A stretch of DNA of 64,000 bases from Misgurnus anguillicaudatus. Taxonomy: Eukaryota; Chordata; Actinopteri; Cypriniformes; Cobitidae. The position numbers and the translations under genes were made by a program. Location: contig NC_073358.2 of NCBI RefSeq assembly GCF_027580225.2, positions 10,653,001-10,717,000 of the forward strand, read 5' to 3'. Below the pieces are notes generated by a model. It was given only the letters and a program-made list of their open reading frames with translations, did not search any database and had not been told where the DNA came from. Below, piece by piece: positions 38,101-53,100 of this stretch (position 1 is its first letter; each line of letters begins with the position of its first letter).

Positions 38101-41100
38101 GTGTCCTAGCAAAGTGACTATGTAAGTTATCACAATTATGGATGTGTTGCATTAAAGGCTGGCATCCCGAAAGTGCATCCGTAATGTGTTTTAGCAGGAT
38201 AACAGTTAACAGTTTTAAGGGCACCTATTATGCCCATTTTTACAAGATGTAATATAAATCTCAGGTGTGTCTAGAATGTCTCTGTGACGTTTCAGCTTAA
38301 AATACCCCACATATCATGTCCGAAATGCCCCTGTTTGGGTGGGAGCAAAAATTTTTTGTTTTTGTGTTTATACCTTTTAAATGAAAATGAGCTACAGCTC
38401 CTCATCTTCTTTTTAGAATAGACAATGAATGCTTTCAGTAAAAATAGATCTGATTATTACAAAGGAAGATATTTTGAGGAATGTTTGTAACAAAACCGAA
38501 CATGAGCCCCATTCATGAACGGTTTGGTTACAAACATTCCTCAAAATATCTTCCTTTGTGTTCATCTAAACAAAGAAATGTGTACAGGTTTGTAACAACA
38601 TGAGGGTGAGTAAATGCAGACAGAAGTTTTATTTTTGGGTAAACTATCCCTTTAAACCTGTAAATGTACAAAAAAACATTCATTATCTACCAGGAATTTA
38701 TTATTCAGACATTAATGTTTAAACTTGTGTCTTTGTTCATGCAGGTTTCAGCTCACGGTTGAGGTGTTTGATTATATGGACACAGAACTTCGATTAGCAG
38801 AAGCAGGTGCGTATCCTTCAGCTTTTATTATATATAACATTATTATATTAATATTCTACACACTGGATCTTCAGTTGTTTATATTTTTTTAATACACTAT
38901 ATGAGTAATAATCAATAGAAAAAGATTGAGCACTCTGAAGTGCTAATGCACGGTAAAGTGCCTGTTTCAGCTTATCAATAATTGACTGGTCCAGAGTCAG
39001 TTATTCTGCTTATACAGAACCAGGGTTTTAGTCCTTACTTCATCCTCATCTCCTATCTTCCTGAAAGAGGCCAAGCAAAAATTTCTAGTTTAAAAATGCC
39101 TACTGACAATACTTTTAAAGTGTTGTTTTAAAACTGATAATGTGGACTTGCAGTGTTGGATAATTAACTCTTTCGCCGCCAGCGTTTAAAAAAAAAGTTG
39201 CCTGTCAGAGTCAGCATTTTCATGATTTTCACAAAAGTTTAATGCCATTCCAGAAAATGTTCTTCTTTAAATTTAAAAACATATGTTTATATATAAACAT
39301 ACAAATGAAATAATAAACTCTCTGCTTTCAAACAAAAAAACAATGTTTCATCCTACCTTCATTAGTTCTTTTTATCTCCTCAAATAAGGTGGGTAGGTTT
39401 CTTCAATAAGACCACATTTTGAGCAAAGAGCAGAGATAATTCCATTTTTCTGAAGGACTTTTGTTAGAGATCAGATTTAGAGCGATCCTCAAAACATACA
39501 CGGACATGCAGCTGCTTGCCCTAGGACGATACTTCCGGGTTTCATGTTGTGGAAGAGCACCACCTGGTGGATAAAAGCGGTATTATGGATTGCCGAAAAT
39601 ACTCGTCAATAGCAAATGACCATGAATTTACCAGAATGAATTTACCAGTAAATACAAAAATGTGCTGTTCACACACGCAGTGGCGTTCCGTTATTTTACC
39701 AGTAAGACATCATTCACACATCAGTATCAAAATACCGGTAAATTCGTTGAGAAAGCGGAAGTACCTGTAGCACGCGGCGAGCTCATTGTTGTATTTGTAA
39801 ACAATCCACGTCGTTCATATCCACGGTCCGTATTTTGCTGTTTTCACGTCTGTGGTAAACAGTTGTGAAGTTGCTCATGACCAAACAACATTGAATGAGA
39901 CGACATCAAACCGAAAATGCGTTTTTAATAACACTACTGTTTGCACGTTAGGCTTCACAGAGGGCGTGCTAAGGACGTCGGCAATTCGGCGGTAAGCTGT
40001 TTTAAACAACTTTGGTTAAGAAATGTGGACGTAAACTTCAGATGTGCTCAACTTTCAAGCAGCATGTGTGTGGAAACGTCCGTAAACAGTGCGGGGGTAA
40101 ACGCGTCATCAGTATTAAAACGCTATGATTGGCCCGAAGCTGTCAGCACGGTCTGACGTCGTCCGTTCTAAATTCCGGTAATCCTATAATTTTCGTTCAC
40201 ACATAGCGCTTACCGGTAAATTACTGGTAATCTTACAACCTGTCTTACTGGTAAATTGGGAGCACTGATTTACCGGAAAGGTTCTGTTCACACATGATCT
40301 GTTAACTGCAATTTACCAGTAAATTACCAGTAAAGACTGTATGTGTGAAAGGGACTATTGACAGGGAAGCGTTTTCTCTTAATTGACGAGAAAACTCGTC
40401 AATGGAGGTGAAAGAGTTAATGTCAGCATGTGGGTCAGTGACATGACATGCATTATTTTTGTGTCCAGGGGTATTATGTCCTATAAACATAACTTGATAC
40501 GTTTATGACGTATCCTTTATTCTATAAAACCTATTTAGTTTAAATACATTTATAGTATATTTAAAAACAAATACTTGTTTTTGTTTTGGTATCGCAAACT
40601 TGTAAAATGTCAGGCGGGGCAATTGTTCGTACAAATAAGCAGTTTAAGACAACTGTTAAAATGTTACAATTTAAATTCTTAAAAATTCTAAATAAGATAC
40701 TTTTTATTTTATGTTTGAAATCTTTGCTATTAACACATTTCACAAATATTGGTAGTTGTTGGGATTTTACAGGATAAGTGAAAACTTTTATTAAGAAGTT
40801 AGAAAGTACAGGTATAAACCGTAAACATGATATTACATCCTGGTCTTTTATGGCTAAATGAAAGGTTTGTTTCTCCCAAATACTGATAAAATAGCTATTT
40901 AATGTAATGTCTAGCCTGGTACACTTTCTGTGTGGGGTGGTACAACCAATCTAAAATTAGAAGAAAAAATATATTTTTTAAACACATATTAATTTTATTT
41001 AAAAAGTGTATTTATGAATTTGATATCACAGGCAAAAGCTTGTACCAGCATCCAAGTTGATGTATGTTAAATATAAATTCATTGCAGAGGTCAAGTGGTC

Positions 41101-44100
41101 CAACCAGAAAGTCAAAGGGTGCAACTGCTACTGTATGAATGCCCCTAAGAAATAAAAAATAAAAAAATAATTTAAAAAGGATAATAATTAATTTAGATTA
41201 TACCACGGGTCTGTTGAATGCTGTTTTCTGATTGGCTGAGAAATGTTCCGTGGGTGTGCATTCATTTCTGATAACCGCACACCTAACTTGTCATATGTCT
41301 TAAAAATTGGCACCAGAGCAACAGTTTACTTCCTAGGATTGGGGATTTAATAAAGACCGACATTATCATAATTCCTACCGCTTCGGACTCACAGCCTGTA
41401 AGTTAACTCCTATTAGCATTGCATTGTGTCCGAATCTTTCAAACATGGTAAGGAGCGTCACATTTCACCGTGACAGGGAGTGCATTAAAACTTATCTGGC
41501 AAATAGACAATGATTGTTTATACCCCCTGACATTTGTTTTAATGTGGATTTCAAATATATTGTAAAGAAATCATTAAAATATACCAAAATGTTGTTTAAT
41601 AAACTAAATGTTTAAAAACACATGGTTTCTGACAAAAAATATACATTACATCCATTTTTAAACGATTTTTAGATTATTTAAAAATGTCTTGGAGCTTGTT
41701 TTGTCATTGGCCCAGGTGTGTGTCTGTACGTTGATATGTGCTTGTCATATGTGTGAATGAGAAAGTGTGGAAGATATTGGTTTTTCATTTTGCTTTATTT
41801 TGCCAATCCTTTTCTGCTTATTGTGCTATAGTAGCTGTTTGAGATAACTTGGTGAAGTGATATGAAACTGTAATGTCGTAAACAGACTTGAAAGTACTGT
41901 GCAGTTAATAATGAATGAATTAAGGTCTTGTTGGCTGAGTCTGCATCTCATGGATAAGCTCTATCTTGTGTTTGTTTGATGTTGGAAAAACCTGTGTATT
42001 TTGAACGTCATTTTATTTCCTGTCCTTCATTTTTAGTGCTTCGCCAGCTCAATATGTCCATTGCCATCTCCACACTGACGTCAGGACAGTGTAAACTAGC
42101 TCCTCTAATCCAGGTCATCCAGGACTGCAGTCATCTATATCACTATACTGTCAAACTGCTCTTCAAACTACACGCCTGTAAGTCTTTCAGTGTTTGATCT
42201 ATCACGACACCACTGATAATGCTTATTAAACAGATTATATTCAGGTTTTGAATGTCTCCAGTTGGTAACACTTTAATATGAGGTTGTATTTGTTAACATT
42301 AGTCAAGTTAATTTCAACATTTGCGTGTTAGCTAATGCATACAGTTTGAATTGATTCAAATGCTTACATTGAATCATCTTTACTTCTGGATCAGTTTGTT
42401 AAAGGGCACATATTACGCAAAATTTTGGACCATAAATGTGTGTTGGCATTATGTGAACACAACCACCCTACTATGAAAAAAATCCACCCACTGCTTCTTT
42501 TTTAATCCCTATTAAATCAAAACTCTCATTAGAAATGCCATTTTGATTCTCTTGTTAAAGTAATGTCACACCAACAAAGCCCCACCCATAGCCACTGACT
42601 GACTGGTAAATTTTACCCAAAAGCTTTAATAAATGAGTTTGTTAGCACATTGAAACGCTAATCTGATTAAAGATACTATTGTCTCGAACTATTCACAGGA
42701 ATCAGATCTATTTTAACCGAAAGCGCTCTGTTAGTAAGGGAGTAAGGAGCAGTAGCTCATTTGCATTTAATGATACCGATGCAAAAAACACAATTTTTGA
42801 CCCTGCCATAATAGGGGCATTTTGGACATGCTATAATTAATGATCTGTGAGATATTTTAAGCTGAAACTTCAAAGACACATTCTAGGCACACCTGAGACT
42901 TATATTACATCTCGTAAAAATGGGCATAATATGTGCAATTGAATATATCAGCTGTATAGGTTGTGTGATGTTTGTAATGTTTTTCTAATGGCAGGTTTAC
43001 CAGCAGACACACTACAGGGACACCGCGATCGCTTTCATGAACAATTTAACAGGTAAATTCATGATTTTACACGTTAGTTTTTATTTTGTTCTGATAATAG
43101 TTGTTCTGTATTTCGCACATTGTAAACCACTGGCTGTATGTTACTGAAGACTTGAGATGAAACGTAATTCGTTTTCTAGCCTCAAAACTTTCCTGAACAA
43201 AGCACGAGACATGATGTACTTCAAGAGACTTATCCAGATCCCAAGACTGCCCGATGTAAGGAAACCCATTTGACTTCATGTCTTGATATTAAATCCTTAT
43301 AAGCATACTGGTTAGGAGTCTTCACTTGACTTGTTTTTTTAATTATTTTTTTAAGTCTCCACCGAATTTCCTGCGGGCGTCCGCTCTAGCAGAGCACGTG
43401 AAACCTATGGTTGTCATCCCAGATGAAGATGAACCAGAGGAACAGGAGGACGATGAGACTTTAATAGATGTCAGCGAGACGATACCCGTAATGTCCTCTC
43501 AGCAATCGGTACTAATTATTAAAATACTTAAAAGAGCTTCACATAGACATCTCTTTTGCATATATCATAGGTCTCACACTTTTTTTATGTGCTATATTAA
43601 TATTTTTAAGGTGGACATATTTGATCAGGCATTTGGACCACCAAATAATGGATTCGATGATCGGTAGGAAAACATTAAAATACAATATATTGTTTGTGTT
43701 GCAAATAATTAAATTGAATGGCATGTCGTGTTAAAGTTATATTTACGAATAGGTGTACTGTTCACACGCTTTATTTCCTCACAGGGACCTCCAAATCGAA
43801 CGTCTGAAGCAAGAAATCGAAATGCTACAAGCTGAGCTTGAGAGAATCAAAGGAGAGGTAAGACTTTCAAATCAAAGTACAGAGATTTGACCTCAAAACG
43901 CTTCTGTCCTACAACTCGGGCAGGGAATTTGAATGTTTAGTTAAGAGTTTGAGAGGAATACTGACCTGAGTGTCCATAACATTTGAATTGACATTCAGGT
44001 TTGCTCATTTGTGTGAAGGTCTTTACAGGTTCACACCAACAGGGCCGCATTAATGCATGGGCTTACCTGGGCTTAAGCCCAGGGCCTCGGGCTGGGAAGG

Positions 44101-47100
44101 GCCCCGAGATGCCGGAAAAAAAATAACAACCGCATTTTATAAAAAGTTGATACTCCCTTTAAAATTATGCTTAATCGCTTTGCTTTGAATGTCCGTGCGT
44201 GAATGCAGTTCCTGCGCAAGAAAATCTCTCACTTACTATAGGCTACCCTTCAATCATTAGTGAGCTTTTTAAAATTTCTGTCTGAAATATCCATTATTGC
44301 ATTTCTGAAGGCAACACAAAGACAGCTTTCTGATAAAGTGACCACAAGTGCCTTTCAAGTGATGAACAAAGACGAAACTGAGGACCCGTTTTTATCTTAA
44401 AATGAAAGACAACGTGTATATAAACATTCATTAAATGACTTCTCATAACATTTTAAAGCCAATATGTACAGAACAGCACACAAAGATATTACACAAAACA
44501 TTTTTGATAACTAAATCTAATAAATAACAAATTAGATTCTGTCTCGGAAGCCTATAAGTTCAGCGATCTTATTTCATTTTGAGATTTAGCGGGCAGGGAA
44601 ATAAAAGACGAGAAATTACATATAATTTGTTACTGTAAATTATAAAAAAACAAGCTTTATATACAATTCCTTAAACGGTTCATTTATAACCAAAAAACAC
44701 TGAAATTAATGATTTTATAGACACTATATATGCTTTATTATTTTGCACAGAAATATCTGATTGCTTTGATCATCTCTGTATTAACTTGAAACACCTGACG
44801 ACTCTTATAACATTTGTTTCAGGAATCTCTTTTCTATCATTTGAAAGTTAACACCGACCATAATATTAAATCACAAGAGAGACCAACCCGGAGAGACAAT
44901 TGTGTCAGATTCAGTAGAGATGTTTTTGGTGTCATCACCAAAACAAAAAAAAACTGCTTACCTGTTTTGTAGCTCAACCTTTGACAAGTTAAGCAACCTT
45001 TTTAAAAACATTTTAAAACTTATACTTGCCGAAAAAATCAGTTTGTTGATGTTTAGTTTGATAAACCCCTAAATACGATCACGCAGAGCACCTAGCACGT
45101 TCGGCTAAATTTAATGTGACAGCATGCAACAGCGCAACATCGACACAACGGAAAGCAATCCATAACTTACAGAACTTAAATTACATCAGAATTTACCTTT
45201 ACATTTAATAAAAAATAAAAACAAAATGAAGTCAGAATCAATAAGGTACAGAACATGGGTGCAAAATGCCTAAATGCGCAGGGGAATAAAACACAAGCCA
45301 CAAATAGTTTAATCAGATAACATCCAGATAACATTGGATTAAATCTTTCTAATTACCTTATTGTTTAAAATCATGTTGCTTGTTTTGAACTAAGTCAAAA
45401 CTGATTTTTAAATAATAGAGAATACTGTAATTGTAAACGAATATCTGATTATTTATTTATTTAGGTGAAGATATTGTAAACGAATATCTGATTATTTATT
45501 TATTTAGGTGAAGATTAATGAGAGAGTTTTTTTATTAAACAATTCGATATGTTGGCACAAACGCTGTGTGGACATAGATAATAATGAGCTCAGCAAGTTT
45601 GTTGTAATGCTTAATATGCTTTTGTAAATTCTTGTCAAACAGGTGTTTTTGCGTTTCGGATCTATAAGTCAGCGTGAGTCTTGTTGATCTTAATAACTTT
45701 TTTACATAAATCAGTTCCCGAACTTTATCTCCCTTAATATCTCTGTAAACATCAAGCAAGTCCTGCATTTTATTTTCAAATTCCTGCATGTTTTTAAACC
45801 GAAACCAAGATGTCAGACATGTGGATGTATGAGTAGTATTAGGTTATATTTCACTCTCAGACAACTTACAAATAACGATCATTTTAGATGTTTAATTAGT
45901 ATATTTATATCGCTAGATTAATTTATTAATCTAGGCTACTTATTTTTTTCTGAAAACATCCCACTCATTAAGACAGAATGGGTCTCATGATGGAACTGTG
46001 CTGACAGACACAATAAACGTTTAAAGGTGATGTAGCCTACAGTTTTGTCAATGTGCTTTCAAGTTTGTTATTTTAATGCTACAATAGAATGATGCATAGG
46101 CACAAGCTGTATGAGGCTTTAAAAATGAGATGTTTGCTTTCCATGCATAATAGTAACGAGAATCAAGTTATTGTCTATTTGATTAAAATTTTGTATTATT
46201 ATTTTTATTAAATGTTTACAGTTATTTAAGGTATAATTATAATAAAAAGCTAAAATGCGTTTAAAATGACATTTTCATGTAATATGACAAACTTCCGGTT
46301 TAAGACCCGCCCACTTCCGGTTCCATCAGAATACAAATACAGATACAAATAATTTTAAGACTGTTACAGATACAAATACAGATACAAATACTGACTCCGC
46401 TGCACACCCCTAGAATGTAGGCTGCAATTCTGGCGGACGAAGGGCCACACAAAATGGTAAAGCCCAGGGGCCCCTTATAGTGTTAATGCGGCCCTGCACA
46501 CCAACCATATAAACTAAACAAATTTTTTAAATTGCAGTCTGTACTATTTATTTATTTATTTTTTGAGTACAAGTGCATACTTTTTATACCGATCCACAGT
46601 AGTAAGCTAATAATAACGATTTACCATTTGAGCTGTTGGTACGATTTTGACCTTAGTTTGATTCCATTTGAGCCCACGAGAAGAAAATAACGCTGTAAGT
46701 AACCTGCAATTTTATGTTTTAAACAGAGATTGTGATAGACAGGTAAACGTTACAGATTGCAGCTTTAGGTTAAATAACACCTATAGAAAAACAAACTATT
46801 CCAATATTGTGGTTAATAGAGGAAATATAAATGAATATAGTACGTTTTGTTGTCTCATGAAGTTTTAAGTCTTTGTCAGGCTATATGGTTTCATAATGAA
46901 CCCTTAAAATCCTCAGAACCTTTTTGTTTCTATTAAAGATTATTTGAAGAGTTTGGCTCCAAAACGCAATAAATCCATTTTGACTAATTTCGGCAAAAAC
47001 GTGTTTTCTATACCAAGAAAGTGACAAGATGAAAACCACAATTTTCTGTTACAAACTTTCACATAGCATCTTTAGGTTATATTATAACAATAAAAATTCA

Positions 47101-50100
47101 AATCCATAATTTGATTTTCAAAGATTTACTATAAAAACTGATATAAATCTATTGAATCAATATATAAATGTGCATTCATCTTTGCCATGTTATATTCATT
47201 TATTTGACTAGTGGTATACACTGATTAAATAATAAATAAACATTAATGGCATTAATCAAAACACTTACTTTGTCATATTAATAACACTGTCATTGCAGTT
47301 GTCATCATTGGGACGTCTTCGCTGAACTTTTTTAACAGCGATCAGCGGTAAAATGTTTTGGCCCTGCTCGATTTTCGTTGAATTCAAGTTAAATAATGGA
47401 ACGTTTTTCATAAGATCCCCTGGGGTCAATGTGTTAGCATAACAGAAGCTTCATCCTGTCGTGTAAGAACAAGCAATATCCGGCATGTTTCCTTTGCCCG
47501 AGTGCCTTTCGCGTTAATTATTCAATTTTGATAGCTTACATTTCTTCCTCGTCAGAGAAAACCACCACAGGTTTATCAATAGTATTATTTTGTTTTTGTT
47601 TGTTTGTTGATATCAATGTACAAAGTAGATGAGGAAAACTAGGATTCCGTGTATATTCAACGCACCACCAATGTTGTTTACAATGGGTGGAATGGTGCAC
47701 TGTGATTTGATGACCGGATTTAGCATTCTGCAGAGAAGGAGGACTGGCGTTCATCGCGTTTTGGGAAAAAAGATGACAGAATAACATAGCGGATATTGGA
47801 TTTTGCATAAAATTAAGAATTAATTTTTAAATACTGACCTGATACAATACTGATTTTGGCAGTAACAAATTTTTTTCAAAAATGGCGTTTATTGCGTTTT
47901 GGAACCAAACTCTTAATTTAGTATAGGCAGATCTATGAATATGCAAATTAGTCCCCGCCTCTACTCAATCACACAGTTTAGGCCATATAAATGAAAATGC
48001 GAATTAGTCCCCACCTTCACTCTTTCGCACCACCTCAGACCATAGATATACATGTTAATAGATGCTATATTCAGCGGTTTCAGGCACATAAATGCTAAGT
48101 CTGGTTTCACACAATGCATACGTGAGCTATGCGTTTGCAGCACTAATATTTTTAGCTCTGATTTTAACAGGTTAGAGCATTCACACTGCACGTGTGACAT
48201 CACAGAAGCAGCTGTGGTGCAATCATTTTATCCATACATAATAACTATGGCACAAACTACTGATCCACTCATTCAACTGTGTTGGTGTGATTGGTTGCGT
48301 GTTTGCATGACGATTTTTTAAATTACAGGAATGAGACTGTCTTTGAAAAACTCCAATGACACTTTTATAGAGAAAAAACTCAGCAATGATGATGTTGAAT
48401 GATGAATATATAAAAAACACCACATAGACATATGAACAACAAGGAAAACTTGACTTTGACTACAGGGGGATCTTTGACTGAATGGTTCTTTAGGAAACCA
48501 AAAATTGTTCTACTATGGCACCTTTTTTTAGGAGTGAAATTAGAGTAATTTTGTTCCTGTTTCAGGCTCAGCGGTACATCACACAGCTGAAGTCACAGAT
48601 CAACAGTCTGGAGGCCGAGCTGGAGGAGCAGCGCCTGCAGAAACAGCGCACGCTGGTGGAGAACGAACAACTGCGTATAGAGCTGGAGAGTTTTTGCCAG
48701 CGCAGTCTTGAACATGACAGTCTGCAGGCCACATTTACAGAGGCTGAGAGTGAGTCTGCACACATACACACACATGACTGATTTAACAAACACAGCTCAA
48801 CTGATGCTCCTAATGTTTTTACACACAGAGAAAGCCCAAGCAACAGAGATGCGCTACAATAAACTGAAGGAAAAGCACGCTGAACTGGTCGCCAACCACG
48901 CTGAACTTCTCAGAAAGGTATGAGGATAAAGAAAAATGTAGAACCTACATAAATTAAACTTTACACTTGTCCAGGGTAATTAGATGCACTTATTTGAGAT
49001 TGTTAGCTGCATAAAGACACCTGTCCACCCCATACAATCAGTAAGAATCCAACTACTAACATGGCCAAGACCAAAGAGCTGTCCAAAGACACTAGAAACA
49101 AAAATGTACACCTCCACAAGGCTGTAAAGGGCTACGGGGAAATTGCCAAACAGCTTCGTGAAAAAAGGTCCACTGCTGGAGCAATCATTAGAAAATGGAA
49201 GAAGCTAAACATGACTGTCAATCTCCCTCGGACTGGGGCTCCATGCAAGATCTCACCTCCTGGGGTCTCAATGACCCTAAGAAAGGTGAGAAATCAGCCC
49301 AGAACTACACAGGGAGGAGCTGGTCAATGACCTGAAAAGAGATAGGCCACCGTTTCCAAGGTTACTGTTGGTAATACACTAAGACGTCATGGTTTGAAAT
49401 CATGCATGGCACGGAAGGTTCCCCTGCTTAAACCAGCACAAATCCAGGCCTGTCTTAAGTTTGCCAATGGCCATTTGGATGATCCAGAGGAGTCATGGGA
49501 GAAAGTAATGTGGTCAGATGAGACCAAAATATTACTTTTTGGTCATAATTCCACTAAACGTGTTTGGAGGATGAAGAATCACGAGTACCATACCAAGAAC
49601 ACCATCCCTACTGTAAAGCATGGGGGTGGTAGCATCATGATTTGGGGGTGTTTTTCTGCACATGGGACAGGGCGACTTCACTGTATTAAGGAGAGGATGA
49701 CCGGGGCCATGTATTAGGGAACAACCTCCTTCCCTCAGTTAGAGCATTGAAGATGGGTTGAGGCTGGGTCTTCCAACATGACAATGACCCAAAGCACACA
49801 GCCAGAATAACCAAGGAGTGGCTCTGTAAGAAAGCATATAAAGGTTCTGGTGTGGCCTAGCCAGTCTCCAGACCTAAACCCAATAAAGAATCTTTGGAGG
49901 GAGCTCAAACTCTGTGTTACTCAGCGACAGGCCAGAAACCTGACTGATCTAGAGAAGATCTGTGTGGAGGAGTGGGCCAAAATCCCTCCTGCAGTGTGTG
50001 CAAACCTGGTGAAAAACTACAGAAAACGTTTGACCTCTGTAATTGCAAACAAAGGCTACTGTACCAAACATTAACTTTGACTTTCTCAGGTGTTCAAATA

Positions 50101-53100
50101 CTTACTTGCAGCTGTATCATAAAAATAAATAGTTAAATAGTTAGATTATGTCTCTCACAGTGGACATGCACCTACGATGACAATTTCAGACCCCTCTATG
50201 ATTTCTAAGTGGGAGAACTTGCAAAATAGCAGGGTGTTCAAATACTTATTTTCCTTACTGTAGATAATATTGAATATATAATATAGCCAATATTCTATAA
50301 GGATATCAAGATTTTTTTCGCACATATGTAATGTTCTTTACGTCATGTAGGATGATTTTATGTAGAAAACTAAAAATCTTGCTGGGTTTGACATATGCAT
50401 ATGAATATATGGATCATAATTGCAAAGTGTGTCAATGTGTTATTTTTGTCTTGTGAAGAGTGCAGATACAGTAAAGATGCTGTCAGCCACACAGCAGACT
50501 CAAGAAGATGTGGAACGAACTAAACAACAGTTGGCCTTTGAGGTAGAAAGAGTCAGACAAGAGTTGGACATGAAGGTAAGAATACAGACAAACATCTCCA
50601 TTCATCTGTGCTTAAACAGCTCAGAGATTTGATTTATATACTGTGCATCTGTGTTTTTATTGAGATGGAAGAGCAGAAGTTTGACATGGACCGACTGCGA
50701 CGAGAATTGGAAGAGAAGAATTCAGAGATCCAAAGAGTCAAGACTTCACTGCAGACCACTGAGAAGGTAAAATACATTTCATGTTCAATATACATTACAT
50801 TTTAGAAGTAATACTTTAATTTAACAAAGATGCATTAAATTGAATAATAATAACAGTGTAAGTCAGTAAGTATAAAGGTTTGTGGTCAAATAATTAGAAT
50901 ATCATCAAAAAGTTTATTTATTTCACTAATTACATTTTAAAAAACTTGTGTATTATGTTCATTTATTACACACAGACTGATATATTTCAAATGTTTATTT
51001 TTCATTTTGATGATTATACCTGACAACTAAGGAAAATCCCAAATTCAGAATCTCAGAAAACGAGAATATTACTTAAGATCAATAGAAAGAAAGGATTTTT
51101 AGAAATCTGTGCCAACTGAAAAGTATGAACTTGAAAAGTATGAGCATGTACATCACTCAATACCTAGTTGGGGCTCCTTTTGCCTGAATTACTGCAGCAA
51201 CGCAGCGTTGCAAGGAGTCGATCAGTCTGTGGCACTGCTCAGGTGTTATGAGAGCCCAGGTTGCTCTGATAGTGGCCTTCAGCTTTTTTGCATTGTTGGG
51301 TCTGGCATATCGCATCTTCCTCTTCACAATGGGGTTAGGGTCAGGCTAGTTTGTTGGCCAAATAAGAACAGGGATACCATGGTCCTTAAAACAGGTACTG
51401 GTAGCTTTGGCAAGTCCTGTTGGAAAATGAAATCTGCTCTCCATAAAGTTGGTCAGAAGCAGGAAGCATGAAGTGCTCTAAAACTTCCTAGTATACGGTT
51501 GTGTTGACCTTGGACCTCAGATAACACAGTGGACCAACACCAGCATATGACATGGCACCCAAAACCATCACTGACTGTGGAACTTTACACTGGACCTCAA
51601 GAAACGTGGATTGTGTGCCTATCCTATCTTCCTCCAGACTCTGGGACCCTGACTTTTCTGAAGCTGTCTGTTGTTCAAGAGTGGCTTGATACAATGAATG
51701 CGACAGCTGAAACCCATGTCTTACATACGTCTGTGCGTAGTGCTTCAACAGCTGCAGTCCACTTTTTGTGAATCTCCCCCACGTTTTTGAATGAGTTTTG
51801 TTTGTACACTTGTTCACTTTTTCCTACCACATCTTATCCTTCCCTTCGCCTCTCTATTAATGTGCTTGGACACAGAGCTCTGTGAACAGCCAGCCTCTTT
51901 TGCAATGATCTTTTGTGCAAGGTGTCAATGGTTGTCTTTTGGCCAACTGTCAAGTCAGCAGTCTTCCCCATGATTGTGTAGCCTACAGAACTAGACTGAG
52001 AGACCATTTAAAGGCCTTTGCAGGTGTTTTGAGTTAACTAGCTGATTAGAGTGTGGCACCAGGTGTCTTCAAAATGTAACCTTTTCACAATATTCAAATT
52101 TCAAATTCAAATTTCCTTAGTTGTCAGTTATAATCATCAAAATAAATAAACATTTAAAATATATCAGTCTGTGTGTTATGAATAAATATATAAGTTTCAC
52201 TTTTTGCATGAAATTAGTGAAATAAATCAACGTTTTGATGATATTCTAATTATATGACCAGCACCTGTATGTTAAAAAATAAATGATTACCTATGAAAAC
52301 TCCACCAAACCTGAGCAGATGTCTGGAATGACTTGCTTGTTGCTAACTTCACATAAAGAGGAAAACTGAAAGATCACAATATTTCAAGACACAGTAGCCG
52401 TGTTGCCATTACCCTTTAATTTGCGCAAATTGAAACAGCGAGTTAAAAAATGCGCCCAATGGAAACTGTATTTTGATTTAATCCACATGTCGGTCTGCGC
52501 GGTAAAGTATGAAGTCGAACACACTTGTTAACATGATTTTTGTAAATACTTATCGTGAAACAATTAAATTACATTTAAGTCGCATAACTTCGGTTAATAA
52601 GTTTTTATGAACACTATTGTTGCAACACAATGAATGTGTATTACATGAGTGGCAGGCCATTTTCTAACATGCTTTAAAAAGTGCCAACATTCATGGCACA
52701 AATGTGATACGTGCATCTGATCAACTCTGACTCTGACTTTGAGCGATCAAACTATTTTGAACTCCATTTACACCTGCTGTCCCTTTGCGATTGGATCACG
52801 GGTATAAACGGCGCAGAGAGCTGGAGTCTTAGATATGTCATGTTTCTTTCTTTCAGGCTGGAGAGTCGCTGAACAGCTCTATGACTGCACTTCAGGCAGA
52901 GAAAGAGAGATTAATGCGCTCTGTGAGCGAGAAAGATGCAGAACTGTCGTCCCTGAAACAAACGGCTCAGCTGAAGGAGTCGTCTCTTCTGCATGAGAGA
53001 GACAAGAGCGTTCGTGAGCTGGGAGAATTACAGAACAAACTCAGAGAGAAGGTACAATCAAATAATTCTAAACTAAATTACATTTGTTCTTATACAAATG

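Noticed and set aside
43326..43667. A single open frame spanning exons 11 and 12
   Set aside because: The frame reads through the 102-bp intron 11. Splicing at gtacta and tttttaag gives the conserved joined protein [11 protein letters not shown].
48515..48565. Upstream extension of hip1r exon 14 to an in-frame ATG
   Set aside because: The open frame runs back into intron 13. The acceptor at 48564-48565 and the phase fix the exon start.
51109..51817. Open frames on both strands (120, 109 and 80 codons)
   Set aside because: They lie within the reverse-strand Tc1 relic. Only its transposase remnant is meaningful, and it is broken.
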